From: JAABRB01 sp041617635
Lineage (GTDB): Bacteria > Pseudomonadota > Gammaproteobacteria > Burkholderiales > SG8-39
Assembly (NCBI GenBank): GCA_041617635.1
Contig: JBFJOO010000012.1
Location: 1 to 64,000, forward strand
Length of the DNA stretch: 64,000 nucleotides
Direction: 5' to 3'
Shown: positions 1 through 8,471 of the stretch, in pieces
Layout of the letters: each line of letters begins with the position of its first letter
How positions within the stretch are numbered: the stretch's first letter is position 1
Translations under genes and position numbers: made by a program
The notes under the pieces: generated by a model
Seen by the model: only the letters and a program-made list of their open reading frames with translations
Database searches by the model: none
Told to the model about the DNA's origin: nothing

Positions 1-26
1 CGCGCGCGCGCCCCGACGGCGGATCC

Positions 27-1241
27 CTACTTGACCATGCCGACCGGCAAGATCTTGCCGTCGATGAACTGCGTCCACACGTAATCGTTCTCGGTGATTG
101 CGTCGTGGACCTTGGGCGAGAACGGCTTGGCGTAGGTCTTGATCAACCCCTCGTACTTGTCGATCTTGTAGAACGCCTGGCGGATCGCGTCGCCGTCGGT
201 GGAGCCGGCGATCTGGATCGCCTGCGCCACCAGCATCATCGCGTCATAGGCATTCGCGACGCCGACGGCCGGCGTCACATCGTCCGGACCCTTGATATCG
301 GAGTACTTCGCCATCAGCGCCTTCATCACCTTTTCTCCCACGGGCGTCTGCTTGCCGAAGAAGCTGTAGGTCTGGACGAAGTGCACTTTCTTGGCGTTCG
401 GGCCCGCGAGCTCGGAGAAGCGGCCGCCCGCCGGGCCCCAGTGCGAGACGATGGGAACGTCCCAGCCCATGCGGTCCAGCGACTTGACGACCTGCGCCGA
501 GGGCCCGACGTTGCCGACCAGGAACAGCGTGTCGGCGCCGGCTTCCCTGAGGCGCGTGAGCTGCGGAACGACGTCGATGTCGTTCGACTCGAACTTCTCG
601 ATGCCAGCGGCCTTCACGTTCTTTTCCGCCAGCGCCGCGCGCAGCCCCTTCTCGTTCGATTCGCCCCACGGGTTGTTGATGAGGATGAGTCCGGGCTTCT
701 TCGTGTTGAAATTCTTCTGCGCGTACTGGAGCATCGCCTTGTCGACGATCTCGTCGACGGCCGAGACGCGGAACACGAAGTTCGGATTCCCGCTGTTCTT
801 GGTGATCGGCGTGCCCGCGGCCCAGGGCCCGATGAAGGGCACTTTCGCCTGGTTCATGATCGGGACGATCGCGAGCGACACCGGGGTGTCGAGCCCGCCG
901 AAGAGCACTGCGACCTTCTCGTTGAAGACGAGCTCGCGCGCCGCGATGACGCCCTTGGCCGGCGTGGCCTCGTCGTCGCGGCGGATCAGCTCGAACGTGC
1001 GGCCGCCGAGCACGCCGCCCTTGGCATTGAGCTCCTCGATCGCGATAGTCAGTCCGCGCGTGATCGCCTCGCCCGCGCGGGCCGATTGCCCGGAGAGCGC
1101 CGTGGTGAGACCGATCTTGATCGGCTCCGCGGCTGCAACGGGAGACGTCAAACCGCCGCCCATCGCGATTGCAAGTGGCGCAAGCAGGCCGAGCTTGAGC
1201 ACTGTGCGACGCCGCCAACCGGCCGTGTCGAATCGAGTCAT
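27..1241 (-). CDS. Branched-chain amino-acid type ABC transporter substrate-binding protein
   Basis: Periplasmic binding protein of the type 1 fold (LivJ/LivK, Peripla_BP_6 family), 404 residues, which would capture a small amino-acid-like or carboxylate ligand for a high-affinity ABC importer. The start was placed at the ATG preceded by AGAGGAGGTTCCC; a longer in-frame extension upstream has no signal-like sequence. The N-terminus has RRR followed by a hydrophobic stretch and an Ala-rich cleavage region (SPVAAAEP), so it may be exported by Tat or Sec. The mature part opens with IKIGLTTALSGQSARAGEA, typical of the family. No permease or ATPase gene lies beside it inside the window; the partners may lie left of base 1 or be encoded elsewhere. 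The ligand cannot be predicted. Confidence 0.9.
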   Translation of the reverse strand: MTRFDTAGWRRRTVLKLGLLAPLAIAMGGGLTSPVAAAEPIKIGLTTALSGQSARAGEAITRGLTIAIEELNAKGGVLGGRTFELIRRDDEATPAKGVIAARELVFNEKVAVLFGGLDTPVSLAIVPIMNQAKVPFIGPWAAGTPITKNSGNPNFVFRVSAVDEIVDKAMLQYAQKNFNTKKPGLILINNPWGESNEKGLRAALAEKNVKAAGIEKFESNDIDVVPQLTRLREAGADTLFLVGNVGPSAQVVKSLDRMGWDVPIVSHWGPAGGRFSELAGPNAKKVHFVQTYSFFGKQTPVGEKVMKALMAKYSDIKGPDDVTPAVGVANAYDAMMLVAQAIQIAGSTDGDAIRQAFYKIDKYEGLIKTYAKPFSPKVHDAITENDYVWTQFIDGKILPVGMVK

Positions 1242-1573
1242 GGGAACCTCCTCTGTGTTGTGTGCCGACGAATGCGAGCACGAGTCGAGCTCGTGCCGGC
1301 TCCCGCGAACCGTTGCAAGCGACGTGCCAGCGGCGTGGCGTACTGCCTGCCCGCCGCCGGGCCTGCTAAGATCGCGGTGAACCTCCTCCGAAGTCCGTGC
1401 CAACGCATGCTACCTCAACTTGCCCTGACGCCCCCGACCACCATCGCGCGATGAAAGACCCCGCCCGACCCTGACACCCGTCGTTGCTCGCCGCTCGCGC
1501 GCACCGCCATAGTGCGGCGCGCACCGCGCCGGGGCATCGATCCGGTTCCACCGTCTGCTCCCGGACTACTCTA
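1242..1573. other. Divergent intergenic region
   Basis: A 332-base gap between two divergently transcribed genes. The left side carries the strong ribosome binding site of the binding-protein gene. Open frames run through it on both strands, but they are extensions of neighbouring genes with no recognisable protein features. It should hold two divergent promoters; I could not pick out convincing -35/-10 boxes. Confidence 0.4.
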
Positions 1574-2206
1574 ATGGACCTCGACTTCGGCCAGCTCACC
1601 GAGCATCAGCGCTACAAGCTGATGGCGAGCCTCATCATCCCGCGGCCCATTGCGCTCGTCACGACGGTCGATGCGCGCGGCGTGGTCAACGCGGCGCCCT
1701 TCAGCATGTTTAACATGCTGGGCGAGGAGCCGCCGATCGTGATGATCAGCCTCAACAAGCGCGAGAGCGGCGAGGTCAAGGACACCGCGGCCAACATCCT
1801 GGCGAGCGGCGAGTTCGTCGTGCACCTCGTGGACGAATCGATCGCCGACAAGATGCATCGCTGCGGCGAGCACTACCCGCCGGACGTGAGCGAAGTCGAG
1901 GTCGTCGGTTTCAGCACCGCCCCGTCGCACGCCGTCAAGCCACCGCGCATTGCCGAGGCGCCAGTATCGCTCGAGTGCACGCTCTTCGAGAAGATCGAGA
2001 CGCCGAGCCGCCACATCTTCATCGGCCGCGTGCTCTGGATGCACGCCCGCGACGACCTGATCGACCTGGAGCGCTACCGCGTGCGGCTGCAGAACTACTT
2101 TCCGATCGCCCGGTTCGGCGCGAGCTTCTACACCCGCACGCGCGACCGGTTCGCGATCAGCAAGGGCCCTCACCCGGAGAACTCCACCTCGATCGACGAG
2201 ATCTGA
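1574..2206 (+). CDS. Flavin reductase family protein
   Basis: A 210-residue protein of the FMN-binding flavin reductase-like split-barrel family, which either reduces free flavin for a partner monooxygenase or acts as a flavoprotein itself. Early residues include IIPRPIALVTTVDARGVVNAAPFSMF, the usual family pattern for the FMN-binding strand and the N-A-A-P-F/Y-S motif. The ATG chosen begins MDLDFGQL; about 30 residues of arginine-rich sequence upstream in frame were excluded. No strong Shine-Dalgarno precedes this ATG. It is followed 43 bases later by the deacetylase gene on the same strand, so the two may be co-transcribed. No monooxygenase partner is adjacent. Confidence 0.85.
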   Translation: MDLDFGQLTEHQRYKLMASLIIPRPIALVTTVDARGVVNAAPFSMFNMLGEEPPIVMISLNKRESGEVKDTAANILASGEFVVHLVDESIADKMHRCGEHYPPDVSEVEVVGFSTAPSHAVKPPRIAEAPVSLECTLFEKIETPSRHIFIGRVLWMHARDDLIDLERYRVRLQNYFPIARFGASFYTRTRDRFAISKGPHPENSTSIDEI

Positions 2207-2249
2207 GGGGCGGGGACCCATCGCCTCCGCCGATCGATTGCCAGACAGC

Positions 2250-3134
2250 ATGCGCGCGCTTCGTTCTCACGGTCGCTACGACTACTCGCCGATCACGCGC
2301 CGCCCCGACTTCGCCTGGCCCGACGGCAAGCGCCTCGCGGTCTATCTCGGGCTCAACATCGAGCACTTCGAGTTCGGAACCGGACGCGGCGCGAAGCTCG
2401 CGCCTTCGAGCGAGCCCGACGTGCTCAATTACTCCTGGCGCGACTATGGCAATCGCGTCGGCGTGTGGCGCTTGATCGAGCTGTTCGACTCGCTCAAGCT
2501 CCCGGTCGGCGTGCTGGTCAACACCAGCATCTACGACTACTGCCCGGAAGTGATGGCCGCAATTCGGGGCGGACAGTACGCCTGGGGCGCCGAGGTGATC
2601 GGGCACGGCCACACGAACGCCGAGCACCAGGGCGAGATGAGCGAGGCGGACGAGCGCGCGCTCATCGGCTACTGCACCGAGCGCATCGCGCGCGAGGAAG
2701 GCCGGCCGCCGGCGGGATGGCTTTCGCCGTGGATCGCGGAAAGCCACGCCACGCCCGATCTCCTCCACGAGGCCGGATACAAGTACGTGCTGAACTGGGC
2801 GCACGACGACCAGCCGACGCGATTGCGCACGCGTGGCGGATCCCTGTGGTCGATTCCCTACCCGCAGGAGATCAACGACATCCCCGCGGTGATGGCGCGC
2901 CTCGCCGGCGCCGATGAGTTCGCGAACATGATCATCGACTGCCACGACGAGATGCTCGCGCAGTCGGCGCGCCAATCACTGGTCATGGGAATCGCGCTGC
3001 ATCCGTACATCGTCGGCCAGCCCCACCGGCTGCGCCAGCTCCGCCGCGCCCTCGCGCACATCGCGGAGGGTGGGCGGGTGTGGTGGACCACACCGGGTGC
3101 GATCCACGACCATGTGTCGCGGATCGCCGCTTGA
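2250..3134 (+). CDS. Polysaccharide deacetylase (CE4-like) family protein
   Basis: A 294-residue NodB/CE4-fold hydrolase. This subgroup resembles PuuE-type allantoinases and related amide hydrolases more than cell-wall deacetylases: there is no signal peptide, and it has the YSWRDYGNRVGVWRLIEL region, the EVIGHGHTN metal-site motif and GWLSPW. A histidine near the C-terminus (ALHPYIVG) matches the second conserved CE4 motif. The likely chemistry is metal-dependent hydrolysis of an amide or imide. The start could instead be a TTG at 2238, four codons upstream; the ATG was preferred. A paralogue of the same type lies at 21097-21969. It follows the flavin reductase gene and precedes a lipoprotein hydrolase gene, all on the plus strand. 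Confidence 0.8.
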   Translation: MRALRSHGRYDYSPITRRPDFAWPDGKRLAVYLGLNIEHFEFGTGRGAKLAPSSEPDVLNYSWRDYGNRVGVWRLIELFDSLKLPVGVLVNTSIYDYCPEVMAAIRGGQYAWGAEVIGHGHTNAEHQGEMSEADERALIGYCTERIAREEGRPPAGWLSPWIAESHATPDLLHEAGYKYVLNWAHDDQPTRLRTRGGSLWSIPYPQEINDIPAVMARLAGADEFANMIIDCHDEMLAQSARQSLVMGIALHPYIVGQPHRLRQLRRALAHIAEGGRVWWTTPGAIHDHVSRIAA

Positions 3135-3148
3135 GTAGAATGGCGCCC

Positions 3149-4030
3149 ATGCGTCTCCTGATCACCCTACTCACCACAGGGGTCTCCCTGGTCATCGTCG
3201 GCTGCGCCGTCCTGCTCGAGCCGCTCGAGCAGCGGCTGCTGTACCGGCCGTGGTCGCCCGGTTCCGAATACCTCACGTCGATCGCTTCGCGCGAGAATGG
3301 CGTCGAAGAGGTGCACCTCACCACGCCCGACGGCGTGAAGCTGCACGGCTGGCTGAAGCACCCGCCCGGCGCGCAGCGCGACGAGCGGTTCCCGGTCGTG
3401 ATCGTATTCGGCGGCGTGCGCCGCGAGACGTCGTGGATGATCAACCAGGGCGACAAGCCACGCGAATGGGGCTGGCTGTTCGTCAATTACCGCGGCTACG
3501 GCCTGTCGCAGGGCGAGCCCTCCGAACAAGCGATTCTCGCGGACGCCAAGCTCGTCTACGACTACGCGGCGGCGCGGCCGGATGTCGACCCGGCATCGAT
3601 CGTGCTCCTCGGCCGCAGCCTCGGATCGTATGTCGCGGTCAAGGTGGCATCGGAGCGCAAGACGCGCGGCGCGATTCTCGCCACGCCGTTCGACAGCTTC
3701 GCTGCGCTCGGCGCGGAACGCTATCCGTACCTGCCGGTCGGGTTGCTCCTCAACGGCCGCTACGATTCCGCCGCGATCGCCCCGGCGATCACCGTGCCGG
3801 CGCTCTTCGTGCTGGCCGAGAACGACAACGTGACGCCAGTGGAGAACGGCGCGGCGCTCGCGCGCGTCTGGGGCGGGCCGCAACGCACCGTGACGCTCGC
3901 CCACGCGCGGCACTACGGCATCGAGCGGCGCGCCGAGTTCTGGCGCGCGGTCGGCGAGTTCCTCCGCGAGCTGAAGCCCGCACCGCTCGTCCCCCGCGGC
4001 GCGGCCTTCAAGGTCGGCTCACGGCCGTAG
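3149..4030 (+). CDS. Alpha/beta hydrolase, putative lipoprotein
   Basis: A 293-residue serine hydrolase. The N-terminus (MRLLITLLTTGVSLVIVGC) is a lipoprotein signal with the lipidated cysteine at about residue 19, so the protein is probably anchored to a membrane. The nucleophile elbow is GRSLGS (Ser157), an Asp lies in the AENDNVTP segment, and a histidine follows near HARHYG, completing a plausible triad. It resembles the BAAT/Bem46-like family of membrane-associated alpha/beta hydrolases, whose substrates are mostly unknown. An ATG three codons upstream (3140) is an alternative start. The gene begins 14 bases after the deacetylase stop, so the two are probably co-transcribed, and it ends 5 bases from the convergent CocE-type gene. 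Confidence 0.82.
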   Translation: MRLLITLLTTGVSLVIVGCAVLLEPLEQRLLYRPWSPGSEYLTSIASRENGVEEVHLTTPDGVKLHGWLKHPPGAQRDERFPVVIVFGGVRRETSWMINQGDKPREWGWLFVNYRGYGLSQGEPSEQAILADAKLVYDYAAARPDVDPASIVLLGRSLGSYVAVKVASERKTRGAILATPFDSFAALGAERYPYLPVGLLLNGRYDSAAIAPAITVPALFVLAENDNVTPVENGAALARVWGGPQRTVTLAHARHYGIERRAEFWRAVGEFLRELKPAPLVPRGAAFKVGSRP

Positions 4031-4035
4031 CGCGG

Positions 4036-5742
4036 CTACTTCCGCGGCGGAATGACCGGCACGAGCAGGTAGGCTTCGCGCTCCGGGCCTGTATGCAAGG
4101 TCGTCTCGCCGCCGAAGATGTCGGCCGGACGATCGTGCGGATCGTCGTGGAGCCATGGCCCCGAGCCGCGCGACCGGAAAGCCGGGTTCGCGTCGCCGCC
4201 GGGACGCTCGAAATCCTTGCCCGAGATGTTGACCGCGATCCGGTAGCCTGCCGGCAGCACGATATTCATCGGCCAGATCTCGACGTCGACTCCGTAGACC
4301 TGGCCGGGACGCAGCGGCCACTTGTCGTCGTGCGCGTGGTACGGCCGATAGGGCAGCGACTTCGCTTGATCGAGCTTGCGGTGCGAGGCGCGCAGCCATC
4401 CCTGGGCGAGCGGCGTTTTCGGGTCGACGGTGCCCTGGAAAGTGACTTCCCGACCGTCGGGCGCGAACGCCATGACGGTGACGAAAAGGTCCGCGTCGCT
4501 GGTCGACGACGAGACGTAGAGCTTGAGCGCCATCGGCCCGGTGAGCTCGGTCTCCCGCTCGAGCGGCGGCGACATCCAGCGGATGCCGTCGCCCAGTGCC
4601 GCGAAGGTCGCCTGGCCTGCGGCGGCCGGCGCGCGCCAGTCGAGCGCACCGCTCCGAGCATCGAGAAAGAGCCTGGTCCACTGCGTGCCCTCCAGCGGCC
4701 ACGCGTTCTCCTTGCGCAGCTCGAACTCGTTCTTGAACGGCCGGCGCAGATTGAGCCACACGCGCGGCTCCTTGTCCCAGCCGTTGTCGGCGCCTTTCAG
4801 GAAGTGGTCGAAGAACTTCTTCTGCAGGTCCATGCCGTACTTGAGATAGAACCACTCCTCGTGGCGGCCGGGATGGCCGTCGAGCCACTTCTGCTGCGCG
4901 GCCGCCTGGGTGAACGCCTCGAAGTTGCCGCGCGGGTGCAGGCCGAAACCCGCCCAGCTCGCGGCGCTGACGAAAGGCGTGATCACCCTGGACCAGTCGG
5001 GCGAGCGGTCCCGGTACCAGGCGTCGTCCATTTCGCGCGCGCGGGCGTTCGCAAGCGTGTCGCAGTGGTTGGCGACGAGGGTCTCCTCGGAGAGCTCCGC
5101 CGGCCCGGTCGAGGGCTCGTTCAGCCAGTGGTCGCGCGGCGCCTTCGGGTTGCCGTGCTGCACGGCGAGCACCTGACGGGGGAACCACGCCTCCATGAAC
5201 TTGTTGGAGAGAATTCCGCCATGCCGGTACCACTCGCGATACATGTCGGCCGCGCCTTCCCACGCGACCATGGCGCTGAGGTGCGGCGGCTGCAGCGTGG
5301 CGACGTGCCACTGGTTGATGGCGTAGTAGGAAATGCCGTTCAGCCCCACCTTGCCGTTCGACCACGGCCGCGTCCCGGCCCACTCGATCGCGTGATAGAA
5401 ATCCTGCGTCTCGCGCGGGGAGAAGATGTCGAGATAACCCGGCGAGCGGCCCGCGCCGCGCGAATCGACGCGCACCACGGCGTAGCCCCACGGCACCCAG
5501 ATTTCCGGATCGACCGTCTCCCAGGTGAGGAAGCTCCGCGTCGAGCCCGGGAGCATGTCGGGATGCTCGGCGGCGATCCAATCCCACATGAGCTTGTAAT
5601 GCTCCTGCCACTTGACGCCCTTGCCGTAGGGCCCGTGGGTCATGATGACCGGAACCGGCGCTGTGGTGTCGGGGCGGTAAACGTCGGCACGCAGTACCAG
5701 TCCATCGTCCATCGCGATGGGCAGATCCCTTTCGATCAGCAT
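4036..5742 (-). CDS. CocE/NonD family hydrolase (peptidase S15-like)
   Basis: A 568-residue hydrolase of the X-Pro dipeptidyl-peptidase/CocE family. Members are acylases or esterases with an alpha/beta hydrolase domain followed by a jelly-roll domain. Visible features are the VYRPDTTAPVPVIMTHGPYGKG strand, VDSRGAGRSPG, the nucleophile elbow GISYYA (Ser138), and the C-terminal jelly-roll ending near VYGVDVEIWPMNIVLPAGYR. The start is the ATG behind GGAGGAGATGCC; a 62-residue in-frame extension upstream was rejected. No signal peptide is seen, so it is cytoplasmic. It is transcribed divergently from the MoaD-like gene. The substrate is unknown. Confidence 0.88.
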   Translation of the reverse strand: MLIERDLPIAMDDGLVLRADVYRPDTTAPVPVIMTHGPYGKGVKWQEHYKLMWDWIAAEHPDMLPGSTRSFLTWETVDPEIWVPWGYAVVRVDSRGAGRSPGYLDIFSPRETQDFYHAIEWAGTRPWSNGKVGLNGISYYAINQWHVATLQPPHLSAMVAWEGAADMYREWYRHGGILSNKFMEAWFPRQVLAVQHGNPKAPRDHWLNEPSTGPAELSEETLVANHCDTLANARAREMDDAWYRDRSPDWSRVITPFVSAASWAGFGLHPRGNFEAFTQAAAQQKWLDGHPGRHEEWFYLKYGMDLQKKFFDHFLKGADNGWDKEPRVWLNLRRPFKNEFELRKENAWPLEGTQWTRLFLDARSGALDWRAPAAAGQATFAALGDGIRWMSPPLERETELTGPMALKLYVSSSTSDADLFVTVMAFAPDGREVTFQGTVDPKTPLAQGWLRASHRKLDQAKSLPYRPYHAHDDKWPLRPGQVYGVDVEIWPMNIVLPAGYRIAVNISGKDFERPGGDANPAFRSRGSGPWLHDDPHDRPADIFGGETTLHTGPEREAYLLVPVIPPRK

Positions 5743-5921
5743 GGCATCTCCTCCGATTGGTTCGTCTTGCGGCGTTCGGCGCGAACGCGTCGAATCGATT
5801 CTGCGACCGGCCGCCGCGGATGTCGAGCCACCGCCGCGAGTCGGGGTTGCGTGACGGGAACATCGTGCGCGAGAATCGCCGTTCCAGTCCACGGCGGCGC
5901 CCGGTTCGCAGCCGCTGACCA

Positions 5922-6191
5922 ATGCCAAAAGTGGTTTTCACCGCGCAACTCCAGCGGCACGTGGCGTCTCCGACATGCGAAGTGAGCGGCGCGACGGTGC
6001 GTGCCGCGCTCGACGCCGTGTTCAGCGAACACAGCGCGCTGCGCGGTTACGTGCTGGACGATCAAGGCCACCTGCGCCAGCACGTGGCGATCTTCGTCGA
6101 CGGCGCGCGCGTGCATGACCGGGAGCATTTGACCGATGCCGTGCGCCCGGAAAGTGAAATCTACGTGCTGCAAGCGCTGACCGGCGGCTAG
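5922..6191 (+). CDS. MoaD/ThiS family ubiquitin-like protein
   Basis: An 89-residue beta-grasp protein. It starts MPKVVFTAQLQRHV, has the family's central VSGATVRAALDAVF helix region and ends with the diglycine tail ALTGG that is activated by adenylation and used as a sulfur carrier or conjugation tag. It is the usual length for MoaD/ThiS. No moaE, thiG or E1-like gene is adjacent; instead a BNR-repeat protein gene follows 19 bases later, so the two are probably one operon. I recall this pairing from other proteobacteria but could not check it here. A role in molybdopterin or thiamine synthesis is not supported by context. Confidence 0.85.
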   Translation: MPKVVFTAQLQRHVASPTCEVSGATVRAALDAVFSEHSALRGYVLDDQGHLRQHVAIFVDGARVHDREHLTDAVRPESEIYVLQALTGG

Positions 6192-6210
6192 GGAGATTAG
6201 GAGACTACCC

Positions 6211-7299
6211 ATGAGCGATCGCGTGCGCGTTGCCACTCGCAAGGGATTGTTCACCGTCACCCGGCGAAGTGGCCGCTGGGAGATCGGCGCACCCGCGTTC
6301 CTGGGCGACCCGGTGACCAATGTGCTGGACGACGCGCGCGACGGGTCACTGTACGCGACGCTCAATCTCGGGCATTTCGGCGTGAAGCTCAAGCGCTCGC
6401 GCGACGACGGAGAAACGTGGGACGAGCTCGAGGCGCCGGCCTACCCGCCACAGCCCGAGCGTGCGCAGGGCGCGCCGTGGAAGCTCGTGCTGGTCTGGTC
6501 GCTCGAGACCGGCGGCAAGGACGAACCGGGCGTGCTGTGGGCAGGCACGATTCCCGGTGGACTGTTCCGCTCACGGAATCACGGCCAGACATGGCACCTG
6601 ATACGGTCGCTGTGGGACCACCCACAGCGGCTCGAATGGGTCGGGGGCGGCTACGACCACCCGGGTATCCACTCGATCCTTGTCGATCCGCGCAATTCGG
6701 CGCGCGTGACCCTGGGCATTTCGTGCGGCGGAGTGTGGGTGACCGAAGACGCGGGTGAGACCTGGCGCGTCTCCGCTTCGGGGATGCGCTTCCCCTTCAT
6801 GCCGCCCGAGCAGCAAGGCAACCCGAACATCCAGGATCCGCATCGCATCGTCGCGTGTCCCGCGCGACCGGATACGCTGTGGGCCCAGCATCACTGTGCC
6901 ATCTACCGCTCGGTCGACGCAGCGGCGACATGGACGGAGATCACCGACGTCGCGCCGTCGTCGTTCGGCTTCGCCGTCGCCGTGCATCCGCGCGACCCCG
7001 ACGTCGCATGGTTCGTCCCGGCGATCAAGGACGAGCGGCGCGTGCCGGTCGATGCGCGCTTGGTGGTGACGCGTACGCGCGACGGGGGGAAGCACTTCGA
7101 CGTGCTCCACGCGGGACTGCCGACCGATCCGTCCTACGATCTTGTCTACCGCCACGGCCTTGCCGTCGATTCGACCGGCGCGCGGCTCGCGATGGGCTCG
7201 ACGACGGGTGGGCTGTGGATCTCGGAGGACGCAGGCGATTCCTGGCAGTGCGTCTCGCTCAACCTGCCGCCGATTAGCGCGGTACGGTTCGCCGAGTGA
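6211..7299 (+). CDS. BNR/sialidase-like beta-propeller protein
   Basis: A 362-residue cytoplasmic protein built from repeated BNR/Asp-box segments (for example SRDDGETW, SRNHGQTW, TEDAGETW, TRDGGKHF, SEDAGDSW), about five across the length, predicting a six- or seven-bladed propeller like sialidases and photosystem assembly factor YCF48. No signal peptide is present and no sialidase catalytic set was recognised, so glycosidase activity should not be assumed. A ribosome binding site (GGAGATTAGGAG) precedes the ATG. It follows the MoaD-like gene by 19 bases, which implies a functional link with that sulfur-carrier-like protein. It converges with the TIR gene. Confidence 0.8.
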   Translation: MSDRVRVATRKGLFTVTRRSGRWEIGAPAFLGDPVTNVLDDARDGSLYATLNLGHFGVKLKRSRDDGETWDELEAPAYPPQPERAQGAPWKLVLVWSLETGGKDEPGVLWAGTIPGGLFRSRNHGQTWHLIRSLWDHPQRLEWVGGGYDHPGIHSILVDPRNSARVTLGISCGGVWVTEDAGETWRVSASGMRFPFMPPEQQGNPNIQDPHRIVACPARPDTLWAQHHCAIYRSVDAAATWTEITDVAPSSFGFAVAVHPRDPDVAWFVPAIKDERRVPVDARLVVTRTRDGGKHFDVLHAGLPTDPSYDLVYRHGLAVDSTGARLAMGSTTGGLWISEDAGDSWQCVSLNLPPISAVRFAE

Positions 7300-7325
7300 T
7301 TGTCGCACCGCGCCCGATTCGATCG

Positions 7326-8441
7326 CTACTGCCGCACCAGGTATGCGACGAACTGGCCGCAGACCGAGTCCACGCACGTCGAAGTCATCCGGCTTCCATC
7401 CGGTGACACCGTCCCCGTGCAGCGCCCTTCCGAAGGCATCGTCGACTGATACGTGAACTCGACGCGCGTGCCTCGGATCGAGCCGGCGCCGGAGGACCGG
7501 AAGCTCCCCCGGCACGCGATCCCCGAAGCGGTGTACTGAAACGTGTCCCCGCTTTGGATGAACTCAGACGTGTGTCCCCAGGTCGTATCGCGCCACGCGC
7601 CGCGAATGACGATCGGTGGGGGCGCCGCGGTCTGGGGGCGCGGTGTCGGCGCGGCCCGGGCGCGCGCCGCTGCGGCTTCCTCCGCGCGCCGCTCCTCCTC
7701 GGCCTGACGCTGCGCGGCCTCCCTGCGCGCGGCCGCGGCTTCCTCCGCGCGCCGGTCCTCTTCGGCCTGACGCTGCGCGGCCTCCCTGCGCACGGCTTCC
7801 GCGGCGCTCTCCTCGGCTTGACGACGGGCTTCCTGCTCCGCGGCAATCCGTCGGTCCGTTGCGTCGTAGACGACATACGCGGCCGCGAGCAGGACCACCG
7901 CGCCAACAACCAACGCTGCGACAACGGCCTTCGACTGGCGCCACGCGCCCGGACGCCGCTCGATCGCGGAGCTGGTGGGCACACGCTCCGATCGCGGCCG
8001 TGGTGCGGGCGCGGACGCCGCGGCAGCGGCGCCGGCCTCCCCGCCTTCCCCGCGGCTCACCAGCGCCCGGATGGATCGCAAGAGCTCGGCGAACTGCGGG
8101 TCGGACGGGGTCCCCCGCCACGCCGACAGATCCGCCGCCTGCAATCTCCGGAATTCGAGCGGGATCTTCACGGGCTCGATGAGCACCGGCACGAGAATCC
8201 TGCGGCGCATGGCTTCCGCCGCCTCGCTCCGCACCCAGCTCGATGCGACGGACGCCCCTGACCACAGGACGACGGCGCATGACGCCGCGTCGAGCGCCTC
8301 CTCGATGACCTCGTCGAAGACGCGGCCCGGCGGGATCGCCCGGTCCCACCAGACGGACCAGCCCTCGGCGGCGATGGCTTCGGCCAGGGCTTTCGCGCGG
8401 TCTCGATCAGCGCTGGCGTAGCTGAGGAAAACGTCTGCCAT
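7326..8441 (-). CDS. Membrane-anchored TIR-domain protein with coiled coil
   Basis: A 371-residue protein in four parts. Residues 1-130 form a TIR domain (MADVFLSYASADRDRAKALA) with the conserved W-V-R-S-E motif; Glu73 aligns with the catalytic glutamate of NAD-cleaving TIR domains. After a low-complexity Ala/Pro linker, residues about 172-192 form one transmembrane helix. Residues about 199-275 are a charged coiled coil of Ala/Glu/Arg with an internal 21-residue duplication. The last 90 residues (GAWRDTTWGHTSEF onward) form a Cys-containing beta-rich domain I do not recognise, predicted outside the membrane. The start is 30 bases behind the SDR stop, so it may be read as the last gene of the hydrolase-SDR-TIR unit. 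A stress or defence sensor is plausible but unproven. Confidence 0.85.
   Translation of the reverse strand: MADVFLSYASADRDRAKALAEAIAAEGWSVWWDRAIPPGRVFDEVIEEALDAASCAVVLWSGASVASSWVRSEAAEAMRRRILVPVLIEPVKIPLEFRRLQAADLSAWRGTPSDPQFAELLRSIRALVSRGEGGEAGAAAAASAPAPRPRSERVPTSSAIERRPGAWRQSKAVVAALVVGAVVLLAAAYVVYDATDRRIAAEQEARRQAEESAAEAVRREAAQRQAEEDRRAEEAAAARREAAQRQAEEERRAEEAAAARARAAPTPRPQTAAPPPIVIRGAWRDTTWGHTSEFIQSGDTFQYTASGIACRGSFRSSGAGSIRGTRVEFTYQSTMPSEGRCTGTVSPDGSRMTSTCVDSVCGQFVAYLVRQ
7672..7797 (-). repeat. 63-bp tandem direct repeat (two copies) in the TIR gene
   Basis: Copies span 7672-7734 and 7735-7797 and differ at only a few positions. They keep the reading frame (21 codons each) and encode the repeated RREAAQRQAEE / RRAEEAAAA coiled-coil unit, so the repeat probably arose by duplication within the gene and could vary in copy number between strains. 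Confidence 0.75.
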
Positions 8442-8471
8442 GCGCGGGAGGGACGTCGGGAGCGCTCGCGC

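Noticed and set aside
3250..5985. A 911-codon plus-strand open frame
   Set aside because: It is antisense to the CocE-type gene and out of frame with the lipoprotein hydrolase; arginine/alanine-rich translation without any family motif.
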